NCBI GenBank assembly: GCA_034927775.1
Contig: JAYFPL010000201.1
Location: 1-14,128, forward strand
Direction of reading: 5' to 3'
From: IOR16 sp034927775
Lineage (GTDB): Bacteria; Bacillota; Clostridia; Peptostreptococcales; Anaerovoracaceae
Length of the DNA: 14,128 bases
The position numbers were made by a program, and so were the translations under genes. The stretch's first letter is position 1; the number at the start of each line of letters is the position of its first letter. The notes beneath the pieces are model-generated. The model did not search any database. It saw only the letters and a list, made by a program, of their open reading frames with translations, and was not told where the DNA came from. Below are positions 7,513 to 13,712 of this stretch, piece by piece.

Positions 7513-8460
7513 TTATTCCTTTTCTACGTGCTCGATAAAACGTAAATCAAACATTGCATCAATATCCGGCACTTTGTCAATTAATCCTTGCTCCAACATA
7601 CGTTGTGCTAATTTTTTAGTACTGTCTATGTATTTCTCATTGATATTCCAGAATAAATCAATGTTTTCCAAAGAAATCTCCAGTACCGCCTCATCCGTTC
7701 CAAATTCAGCAGCTTTATTAATCCAAGCATTTTTATCATGATTTAAATACTCTGTCGCTTTTATATGGGCATTCACAAGTTCTTGAATCATTTCAGGATC
7801 TTTTTCAATCTTTTCTCTTGTTGTCATCATTTCGCTATTTATAATTCCAAACTCATCATCTTTTGGATAAGACAAAATTCTTCCGTAGCCCTCTGCTACT
7901 GCAATCGATGGATATGGTTCACCGCTATAAAATGCATCAACCGTTCCTTGTGCTAACGCTTGACCCATATCAAAAAAATCAATTCTTACAAGTTCAACAT
8001 CCTTTTCAGGATTGATTCCATTCCGGTTAAGAACCTCAAGTAGCAGCAAATGATGTATGGTTCCAGGTACATAAGCTATCTTCTTACCCTTTAAATCAGA
8101 TTCATTTATAATCTTTGAATTTTTACCTACAACTAATGCTGAACACTTATTTGACAATCCCGAAACAATAACAATCGGTTCTCTTTTCGATGCAGCAGTA
8201 ATTGCTGTTACCATTGTTGTACCGCACAGATCAAGACTATCCGCCAATAATGCGGTCTTCATATCTCCTGGATTTGTGAATGCTGTAACTTCAACAGTAT
8301 TTGCTGATTCTATGTTATCTTGATAAAAATATGGCTGAATGGTTTGCGCCGTTTTCCATGTTCCCACTCTAGCGTTTGTAGATTCATTCTCATTTTTAGA
8401 ACAAGCAGTAAAACTGAAACTAATTAGGATGCATAAAACAAAAAATATCGCTTTTTTCAT
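7513..8460 (-). CDS. ABC transporter solute-binding lipoprotein (NrtA/SsuA/ThiY-like)
   Basis: A 315-residue extracellular binding protein. The N-terminus is a lipoprotein signal peptide with lipobox FTAC, so Cys20 is the expected lipidated residue. The body is of the NMT1/SsuA-like type II periplasmic-binding fold: DLKGKKIAYVPGTIHHLLL is the typical ligand-contact segment and ALAQGTVDAFYSGEPYPSIA is the second-lobe signature. The family binds nitrate, sulfonates, taurine, riboflavin or pyrimidine precursors, and the residues do not decide between them. It begins 3 bp after the radical SAM stop codon, with AAGGAG just before that stop. The position suggests it captures a molecule that the radical SAM enzyme then processes. 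Confidence 0.9.
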   Translation of the reverse strand: MKKAIFFVLCILISFSFTACSKNENESTNARVGTWKTAQTIQPYFYQDNIESANTVEVTAFTNPGDMKTALLADSLDLCGTTMVTAITAASKREPIVIVSGLSNKCSALVVGKNSKIINESDLKGKKIAYVPGTIHHLLLLEVLNRNGINPEKDVELVRIDFFDMGQALAQGTVDAFYSGEPYPSIAVAEGYGRILSYPKDDEFGIINSEMMTTREKIEKDPEMIQELVNAHIKATEYLNHDKNAWINKAAEFGTDEAVLEISLENIDLFWNINEKYIDSTKKLAQRMLEQGLIDKVPDIDAMFDLRFIEHVEKE

Positions 8461-8463
8461 CTG

Positions 8464-9462
8464 TTACATCTCCTTTGAAAACACCTGGTAACCACTCTGA
8501 TTAAACCATTTTTTTGCAGTATCCGGATTAAATCCGTTCCATTCGTCCGTGGAACTGCAACAAATATCTCGTGGGACTGCCCCAGTTTCAACTACAGCTA
8601 CATTTGCACCCCATTGAAAAGCAAGCTCCGAAGCCTTATGTACACAAATATCCGGTGCATGAAAACCTGCAGCCAGACGAGTTACTGCAATGATTTGAGC
8701 AAGTCTTTCTTTCGAGATGGCAGGATATTTTCCTAATGGTGTCCCTAATACCGGTACTCTTTGCATTCCACCCGTTACAACAGCTTTAAATTTCATGATA
8801 TTTAAGAATGTATCTGCGATTTCTTCATTTGTATGCTCTACTCCAATCGGTTCGACAAGAGACACTAATTTTAAAGGTGAATTTTTAATAGCTTCTAAAG
8901 TAGCAATCCTTTCATCTGGATTAAATTTGGTATCAATTCCTTCTCTTAGCCGTAAGCTATGATACATAAACTCCAAACCTGCATCTGCCATTCTTTGTGC
9001 TATTTTTTCATCAAACTCTCCAACGTTTGCACCCAATTCATAATCCCCAGGTACAACATTTATTATTTTTTTTGCAAGTTTAATCAGTTTATCCAAACTA
9101 TAAAATTGTGTCGTACGAAGTACAATCCACCGAACACCCTCTCGAACAAATTTTCTCACTAATTCAATCACTTCTTCTTCCGTGAATTCACTCTCTTCTT
9201 TGATAATTCCCCATTCTTCTCCCAAGGAACAGTAATTACAGCTCATCGGACACACTCTATAGTCAATTCCAATGGCGGCCCATAAATACGCTCTATCTTT
9301 ACACACTTTAGAAGCAACCTCTCTGGCAGCCTGCCCAAGTCTTTCTCCATCTATAGTATTCGGATCAATCTTTAATAAAGAGACAATATGCTCACGTTCT
9401 AAAACTTTACCAGACAATGCACTTTCTTTTGCAAAATGAATCAACTCTAAATTATTCAACAT
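8464..9462 (-). CDS. BioB/HydE-like radical SAM protein, function unknown
   Basis: A 332-residue radical SAM enzyme and the first gene of the transporter operon. Cys71, Cys75 and Cys78 (CPMSCNYC) form the CX3CX2C motif for the 4Fe-4S cluster that cleaves S-adenosylmethionine. Downstream features fit the biotin synthase/HydE/PylB group: the SLVEPIGVEHTNEE strand, VPVLGTPLG (237-244) and TRLAAGFHAP (261-270), where BioB has its GTPL and AGR regions. A Cys pair at 301-302 (ICCSSTDEW) near the C-terminus might hold an auxiliary cluster or bind substrate. It is too divergent to call biotin synthase; no other biotin genes are nearby. Linkage to a NrtA/ThiY-like importer suggests cofactor or precursor salvage. 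AAAGGAGG lies 6 nt before the ATG. Confidence 0.82.
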   Translation of the reverse strand: MLNNLELIHFAKESALSGKVLEREHIVSLLKIDPNTIDGERLGQAAREVASKVCKDRAYLWAAIGIDYRVCPMSCNYCSLGEEWGIIKEESEFTEEEVIELVRKFVREGVRWIVLRTTQFYSLDKLIKLAKKIINVVPGDYELGANVGEFDEKIAQRMADAGLEFMYHSLRLREGIDTKFNPDERIATLEAIKNSPLKLVSLVEPIGVEHTNEEIADTFLNIMKFKAVVTGGMQRVPVLGTPLGKYPAISKERLAQIIAVTRLAAGFHAPDICVHKASELAFQWGANVAVVETGAVPRDICCSSTDEWNGFNPDTAKKWFNQSGYQVFSKEM

Positions 9463-9516
9463 CGCTTCCTCCTTTTAAACCATACTCGCTCTTTTAATAC
9501 TTTTATTCATCCCCAT

Positions 9517-9552
9517 AGATAAGACCTTATCTGTTATTAGACTTAGTCTAAT
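9517..9552. promoter_or_regulatory. Two adjacent palindromes in the leader of the radical SAM/ABC operon
   Basis: AGATAAG-AC-CTTATCT (9517-9532) and ATTAGAC-TTA-GTCTAAT (9536-9552) are two perfect 7-bp-arm palindromes separated by 3 bp. They lie just downstream of the predicted start site on the minus strand. The second resembles an operator for a dimeric repressor, perhaps a metal-dependent one; the first could also fold as an RNA hairpin. No regulator is encoded beside them. Confidence 0.5.
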
Positions 9553-9563
9553 TATTTGTCAGA

Positions 9564-9593
9564 ATTTTATCATTATAATAGACCCCTTGTCAA
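9564..9593 (-). promoter_or_regulatory. Sigma-70-like promoter of the radical SAM/ABC operon
   Basis: On the minus strand a perfect TTGACA (-35) at 9588-9593 is followed after 18 bp by TAAAAT (-10) at 9564-9569. A start near 9557 would give a leader of about 95 nt carrying the two palindromes. Confidence 0.6.
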
Positions 9594-9604
9594 GTTTTTA
9601 ACAA

Positions 9605-9650
9605 CAAAAATAGAGTAATAATATTATTACCACTCTATCTTTTCGTTTTT
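9605..9650. terminator. Terminator after the spore coat protein gene
   Basis: ATAGAGT (9610-9616) pairs with ACTCTAT (9632-9638), and the inner AATAAT/ATTATT can extend the stem with a small bulge. T-rich sequence flanks it on both strands, as TTTTTGTTGTT going leftward on the minus strand and as CTTTTCGTTTTTT on the plus strand. It lies about 40 bp after the coat-protein stop codon. Confidence 0.7.
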
Positions 9651-9676
9651 TCATATTTTTGCTTGCTCTATTAAGA

Positions 9677-10210
9677 TTAGCTATACATACCGTTTTGCGC
9701 CATGTAATTATAAATCTTCTCACCATGCTCTTGTTCTTCTTTTTGAATATGGTTTAGAGCCTGTCTCATGTTGGCATCTTTAAATTCAAAAATGGCTGTA
9801 TTATACGTTGATGAAATAAATTTTTCTGTGGAAAGAGCATCTGTGCAAAGATAAGCGTCACTCTGAGAACTGTTCGATGCATTCGGCTGCGATTGTACCT
9901 GTGAAATCGCTTGTGACTGCATTGTAGATTGCGACTGAGTCGCCGCTTGCGGCAATGTTGATTGTGACTGTGACATTCCTTGTAATTGTGGTTTTTGCTG
10001 ACTGGCATTCATCATTGGCACAGTACCGCTTAACATTTGATTGATAGTGTTTAGATGTTCCTGTTCTTTGCTTCCTAATTCCTGAAACAAAGCTTTCAAC
10101 TGCGGATCGGATGCTTGAGATGCATATTTATTATATTTTTCTATGCAAATCTCTTCATGCTTTTTTTCATCTTGCAATAATGTCATATCTTTTTGCGTTA
10201 ATGTATTCAT
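9677..10210 (-). CDS. Coat_F/ferritin-like spore coat protein with Gln/Ser-rich linker
   Basis: A 177-residue protein in three parts. Residues 1-67 are a helical hairpin with Glu14, His18, Glu19, Glu49 and His52, like a ferritin-type half-bundle. Residues 68-119 are a low-complexity linker dominated by Gln, Ser, Thr and Ala with repeated SQSQ. Residues 120-177 match the Coat_F family: DALSTEKFISSTYNTAIFEF then IQKEEQEHGEKIYNYMAQNGMY. CotF-type proteins are spore coat components, so expression in the mother cell during sporulation is expected; I cannot point to a convincing sporulation sigma-factor promoter in the 99-bp divergent region. GAGGTGA precedes the ATG. The two helical parts could together form one four-helix bundle; whether they bind metal is unknown. 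Confidence 0.8.
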   Translation of the reverse strand: MNTLTQKDMTLLQDEKKHEEICIEKYNKYASQASDPQLKALFQELGSKEQEHLNTINQMLSGTVPMMNASQQKPQLQGMSQSQSTLPQAATQSQSTMQSQAISQVQSQPNASNSSQSDAYLCTDALSTEKFISSTYNTAIFEFKDANMRQALNHIQKEEQEHGEKIYNYMAQNGMYS

Positions 10211-10309
10211 AAAATCACCTCAAATTTAATATGCGCCATAATAATAAAAAAATGTATCTCTTTCGAATATTTCTATTTTAAATATGGATAATAAGGATGA
10301 GGTGCAATT

Positions 10310-10924
10310 ATGTGTTACAAAAAACAGATATTCGAATCAATCAGCCAGCATTTAATGAAGGATGAAGCTCCATCAAATTACATCAATCGTATTTTTAAAT
10401 TAAACGAATGTAAAGCCTATCCGTTCTCCATGCTTTTTAATTTGCAATCAACAGAGCAATCACCCATTCATCACCCGGAAGGCAGTGTTTGGAACCATAC
10501 TATGTTAGTAGTAGATGAAGCAGCCAGAAGAAAAAATCAAAGCGGCAATCCTTCTGTTTTTATGTGGGCAGCCCTTCTTCATGACATTGGTAAGCCCTCT
10601 ACAACAAAATCAAGGAAAGGAAAAATAACCTCCTACAACCATGATAAAATCGGGGCAGATTTAGCCAAAGATTTTTTATCTGTATTTACCAAAGATGATA
10701 GTTTTATTGAAAAGGTATCCGCTTTAATTCGATATCATATGCATATCTTATTTATTACAAGAGATTTGCCTTTCTCTGATTTAAAAGGATTAAAACAACA
10801 AACAGACATTCATGAAGTTGCATTGCTTGGTTTATGCGATAGACTTGGAAGAACCAATGCAAATTTAGCAGAAGAAGAGAAAAACATTCAATTGTTTTTA
10901 GAAAAATCAAGTATTGAAAGATAG
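10310..10924 (+). CDS. HD-domain phosphohydrolase (HDIG type)
   Basis: A 204-residue cytoplasmic protein. The metal-binding HD set is visible: His63 (WNHT), His91-Asp92 (LLHDIGKP, 89-96), His111 (YNHDKIGA) and Asp177 (CDRLGR). LLHDIGKPSTT and the following NHDKIGA are very like the HD domain of bacterial CCA-adding enzymes, but the nucleotidyltransferase part is absent, so this is a stand-alone phosphohydrolase, perhaps acting on nucleotides or RNA 2',3'-phosphates. GAGGTG lies 6 nt before the ATG. It is divergent from the coat protein and is followed after 12 bp by a 50-residue gene with which it shares a terminator. Confidence 0.85.
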   Translation: MCYKKQIFESISQHLMKDEAPSNYINRIFKLNECKAYPFSMLFNLQSTEQSPIHHPEGSVWNHTMLVVDEAARRKNQSGNPSVFMWAALLHDIGKPSTTKSRKGKITSYNHDKIGADLAKDFLSVFTKDDSFIEKVSALIRYHMHILFITRDLPFSDLKGLKQQTDIHEVALLGLCDRLGRTNANLAEEEKNIQLFLEKSSIER

Positions 10925-10936
10925 AAAGGAGTTATT

Positions 10937-11089
10937 ATGGCAAAAGCAGGAATGAGAAGACCAGATCCAAAAGAACCTCATGGTACAGAAAGTAATCATA
11001 AAACACATTTTCCCAAAAATGATGTTGAACCGGTACCTGAAATTCAAGGTAAAGCAAAAAGCGGAAAAGTAAAAGCAAATCCAATCTGA
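10937..11089 (+). CDS. Small basic protein of unknown function (50 residues)
   Basis: The ORF encodes 50 residues, beginning MAKAGMRRPDPKEPHGTESN and ending GKAKSGKVKANPI. It is hydrophilic, Lys- and Pro-rich, with no membrane segment and probably little fixed structure. AAAGGAG lies 6 nt before the ATG, the gene follows the HD gene by 12 bp, and a strong terminator begins 6 bp after its stop, so it is very likely translated. I do not recognise a named family with certainty. The mixture of basic residues and a central acidic/Pro patch (NDVEPVPEIQ) would fit a nucleic-acid or ribosome-associated small protein, but that is only a guess. Confidence 0.8.
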   Translation: MAKAGMRRPDPKEPHGTESNHKTHFPKNDVEPVPEIQGKAKSGKVKANPI

Positions 11090-11095
11090 AAGATA

Positions 11096-11124
11096 AGGAG
11101 TGGGTAATTCCCACTCCTATTTTT
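11096..11124 (+). terminator. Intrinsic terminator of the HD/small-protein operon
   Basis: AGGAGTGGG (11096-11104) and CCCACTCCT (11110-11118) form a perfect 9-bp GC-rich stem with a 5-nt loop, followed by ATTTTT. It may also stop transcripts arriving from the minus-strand lipoprotein gene, though the T-tract on that side is weaker. Confidence 0.92.
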
Positions 11125-11164
11125 CATGTTATCCGTGAATAAAATATAGTAATAATGTGATTTT

Positions 11165-11626
11165 TCACTCTAAAATGTATTCCATATTAGGATTACCGTC
11201 TTTTCCGTCATACGAAAAAATATATTCTTTCTGAAGATCATTTGGTAAACCAATGGAAATTTTATAGTTTGGAATTCCTTCCGGACGAATTGCTTGCAGT
11301 TCCAGACAAAAATCTTTTTTACTATCCGTATTGGAATAAATTTTTTTATCCGATAAATTTTCAATCTTTTCATCATACTCTAATGCATAAATATCAATTG
11401 TTGTATGCTCGTATCGAGGAATGAACAGTATTTTTTCATCCGTTTCATCTAAATATAATGTTTCTGAAACCTTGTATTCTAGTCTCTGCTCCGGTGTTGG
11501 TAAATTTACAATTAATCCAATTGCTTTTTCCGGTGCATCTTTAAAAAAACTGGATTCTGAAGAATTACCACTGCATCCTGATAAAAATGCCATCGACATT
11601 AAAATAATAAATAGGAACTTTTTCAT
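11165..11626 (-). CDS. Small predicted lipoprotein, function unknown
   Basis: A 153-residue protein with a lipoprotein signal peptide: MKKFLFIILMSMAFLSGC, with lipobox LSGC and Cys18 as the lipidation site. The mature part is rich in charged residues and short beta-like strands (ETLYLDETDEKILFIPRY, TTIDIYALEYDEK), compatible with a small extracellular beta-domain. I do not recognise a family. GGAGGA lies about 10 nt before the ATG. It follows the RNase Z-like gene by 39 bp without a terminator between, so it is probably the last gene of that transcript. Confidence 0.75.
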   Translation of the reverse strand: MKKFLFIILMSMAFLSGCSGNSSESSFFKDAPEKAIGLIVNLPTPEQRLEYKVSETLYLDETDEKILFIPRYEHTTIDIYALEYDEKIENLSDKKIYSNTDSKKDFCLELQAIRPEGIPNYKISIGLPNDLQKEYIFSYDGKDGNPNMEYILE

Positions 11627-11665
11627 AATAAATATATCCTCCGATAAATTACAAAAATAATTTTT

Positions 11666-12589
11666 TTATTTGTTTTTTTCTTTATTTGGAAGTGTTAAGT
11701 GGATTCCATCATAAGCTAGAACCGTATTTTTAAATATTTTTTCTACAGAAGCTGAATAGTCTTGAGGTTTTATTAATGCAGGACTGTAATGCGTAAGCCA
11801 TAGCTCTTTTACACCCGCCTTTTCTGCAATTTGTGCACTTTCAGAAAATAACATATGACCTTTTTCCTCTAATTTATCCTGCATACATATGTCTCCATAC
11901 ATGCCTTCACAGATTAACAAATCAGCACCTTTGGTAAACCCTATCATCGCATCGACTGGCCTTGTATCTGTGCAATAGCAGACTTTAATGGGATCACGTT
12001 CTCCATCTAAAACCATTTCGGGACTAACCACTCGCCCGTCATCTAACTGAACCAAATTTCCTGTATGAAGTCTTTTAAAATATTGCTCCGGTATACAAAG
12101 ACTATACGCTTTTTCCGGATTAAACCTAGGTTTTCTTCTTAGAGTCATACTATATCCATAACAATCAATACTATGTTTTAGTGGAATATAAGATATTTCT
12201 ATTTCTCCCATTTTGAGTTTCTCAATCTTATCATTTCTTATTTCAATTGTTTTAATGGGATAAGGTATAACTGGTGCAATCACCGTCAAAGCATCGAATA
12301 CTTTCTTTAAGCCAACTGGTCCAACAATAATCAGCGGCGTAGTCTTTCCATTATTGCCAAGTGTAAGCAATAATCCTGGTAATCCTGCAATATGATCCGC
12401 ATGGAAATGAGTAATCAATAGCATGTTTAAACGACTTATTTTACATCCACACTCTTTTAATGCAATCTGCGTTCCTTCTCCACAATCAATTAAAATTGCC
12501 TGTCCTTGATGTTCTATCCAACAGCAACTGAGCCATCTGTTTTTCTGTGGAATCATACCCCCTGTCCCCGGCAGCCATACATCAATCAT
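11666..12589 (-). CDS. RNase Z-like metallo-beta-lactamase-fold hydrolase
   Basis: A 307-residue protein of the ribonuclease Z (ElaC) group, which matures the 3' end of tRNA precursors in the cytoplasm. The main zinc motif is HFHADH (61-66) in the typical context LITHFHADHIAGLPGLL; His139, Asp208 (CTDTRP), His244 (KGHMLFSESAQIA) and His267 (THYSP) complete the expected ligand and catalytic set. Canonical RNase Z has HFHGDH, so Ala for Gly is a small deviation, and the long flexible tRNA-binding arm seems reduced. It could therefore be a related phosphodiesterase rather than the main tRNase Z. It begins 31 bp after the TfoX-like gene, with GGGGGA before the ATG. Confidence 0.83.
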   Translation of the reverse strand: MIDVWLPGTGGMIPQKNRWLSCCWIEHQGQAILIDCGEGTQIALKECGCKISRLNMLLITHFHADHIAGLPGLLLTLGNNGKTTPLIIVGPVGLKKVFDALTVIAPVIPYPIKTIEIRNDKIEKLKMGEIEISYIPLKHSIDCYGYSMTLRRKPRFNPEKAYSLCIPEQYFKRLHTGNLVQLDDGRVVSPEMVLDGERDPIKVCYCTDTRPVDAMIGFTKGADLLICEGMYGDICMQDKLEEKGHMLFSESAQIAEKAGVKELWLTHYSPALIKPQDYSASVEKIFKNTVLAYDGIHLTLPNKEKNK

Positions 12590-12620
12590 CCAGTCTCCCC
12601 CTTTTCCTTTTTAAATGCAC

Positions 12621-12875
12621 TTACTTAAAGGAACGAAAAAATTCCCTTAAATTGCTCTTTGTTTCCTCTCGTAAGTTACTTTTTTTAATCCCTTGAATTG
12701 CTCCCTCTAATCCATATAATTTATGAATGCATGCAGAAGGATCAATTTCCCTGATTTTTAACCAAGCTTCTTTACTTCCAATTGCTTTTAAATCTTCTGT
12801 TGTTTTAATCCCTACTTCTTCTAATTGCGCTTCAACAGCTTTTCCAATGTTAGGTAATCTTGATAGCTCACCCAT
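12621..12875 (-). CDS. Stand-alone TfoX C-terminal-domain protein
   Basis: An 84-residue protein matching the C-terminal domain of TfoX/Sxy (helix-hairpin-helix-like): LSRLPNIGKAVEAQLEEVGIKTTEDLKAIGSKEAWLKI, followed by CIHKLYGLEGAIQGI. Full TfoX regulates competence in Gammaproteobacteria; the isolated domain is common in Firmicutes and its role there is not settled, so I would not call it a competence regulator. GGGAGG precedes the ATG. It follows the DUF1287 gene by 48 bp and precedes the RNase Z-like gene by 31 bp, consistent with one transcript. Confidence 0.85.
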   Translation of the reverse strand: MGELSRLPNIGKAVEAQLEEVGIKTTEDLKAIGSKEAWLKIREIDPSACIHKLYGLEGAIQGIKKSNLREETKSNLREFFRSFK

Positions 12876-12923
12876 TTTAACTCCTCCCTACTTCAGAAAT
12901 TCATACGATTTTAAAATTTTTTT

Positions 12924-13598
12924 CTAAGGTATCCACCTATAATGTCCAATTATTTCTTGTCTGGTAAGTGCATCCTCTTCAAGATTCGGCTGACCTGCAT
13001 TATGAATAATATATGGTCGCCCGTTTTTATTTCTTTTATTGGATACAATTGCAATGTGATTATGATAAACGACAATGTCTCCGGGCTGCCATTTTTCCAC
13101 ACTACTTACATCTAATGTTAATGACGACGCAGTTCGATCAAAAAATATTTTCAGGTTTCGAACACGTCGAAAATCAATATTAGGATCTGGCTTCGTAATT
13201 GTTGTATAGCTAGTAAGGTTTTTGGCTATATCATCATCCACCAAGTCTTTTAATGAATATCCAGCATTCTGAAAGGCTTTCCAAATTACATCTGTGCAGA
13301 CACCAACTCCATCTGGCGGATAACCTCCTGAATAATACGCACTTTTATAGGCTGGTTTCGTCTGTACATACGATCGAGCACCAAGTAATATATCTGTAAA
13401 GTCATCTGTCCCATTTTTATTATAATCCGTCTCACTTTTTATTGTCTGAATTCCAAAATCTTCTGCTGTATAGCTTTGATCAGGGATAATATTCCAAAAT
13501 TTCAGAGCATAGAGACACATGCCTGCAAAAAGCGACAATAAAATAATCCTCACTATTGTTGAACGTTTTATTTTAACTTTACCCCTCTTCCTTTTCAT
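12924..13598 (-). CDS. Membrane-anchored DUF1287 protein with a calcium-type loop
   Basis: A 224-residue protein. A strongly basic N-terminus (1-13) leads into one transmembrane segment (about 14-33), so the rest is probably outside the cell. The domain from about 70 to the end matches DUF1287, a relative of the NlpC/P60-type cysteine hydrolases: Cys101 in GVCTDVIWKAF, His181 in HNHIAIVS, and His199-Asn200 in IIHNAG are the likely catalytic residues. A role in cell-wall turnover is inferred from that fold only. Residues 58-69 (DYNKNGTDDFTD) form a DxNxNGxxDxxD loop as in dockerin or EF-hand calcium sites. The start has only a weak GGGAAG ribosome site. It has its own promoter. Confidence 0.82.
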   Translation of the reverse strand: MKRKRGKVKIKRSTIVRIILLSLFAGMCLYALKFWNIIPDQSYTAEDFGIQTIKSETDYNKNGTDDFTDILLGARSYVQTKPAYKSAYYSGGYPPDGVGVCTDVIWKAFQNAGYSLKDLVDDDIAKNLTSYTTITKPDPNIDFRRVRNLKIFFDRTASSLTLDVSSVEKWQPGDIVVYHNHIAIVSNKRNKNGRPYIIHNAGQPNLEEDALTRQEIIGHYRWIP

Positions 13599-13656
13599 GT
13601 GCTGACTTCCCTATATTCTTTATATTCTATCTTACATATTCTTAATTATATTTCGT

Positions 13657-13685
13657 ATTATATTCCTACATTTTCCATTTTACAA
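13657..13685 (-). promoter_or_regulatory. Sigma-70-like promoter of the DUF1287 operon
   Basis: On the minus strand TTGTAA (-35, 13680-13685) and a perfect TATAAT (-10, 13657-13662) are separated by exactly 17 bp. It lies about 60 bp upstream of the DUF1287 start and could drive the four-gene transcript down to 11165. The right-edge gene ends at 13713, and I see no clear hairpin terminator between. Confidence 0.6.
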
Positions 13686-13712
13686 TCGTATTTTTTTAGG
13701 ATTTATTGCATA

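Noticed and set aside
8464..9462. Calling the radical SAM protein biotin synthase (bioB) or HydE
   Set aside because: The motif context differs from both, a C-terminal Cys pair is present, and no biotin or hydrogenase maturation genes are nearby.
9463..9557. Riboswitch (for example TPP) in the leader of the radical SAM/ABC operon
   Set aside because: The leader of about 95 nt shows two simple palindromes and no conserved TPP, cobalamin or FMN core motif that I can recognise.
9766..10008. An 80-residue minus-strand frame within the coat protein gene
   Set aside because: It is a frame-shifted shadow of the Gln/Ser-rich linker, full of His, Arg and Asn from CAN codons, and has no suitable ribosome site.
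10016..10029. TGGCACAGTACCGC on the plus strand as a sigma-54 promoter
   Set aside because: The GG-to-GC spacing is one base short and it lies inside the spore coat gene, opposite to its direction, with no plus-strand gene close downstream.
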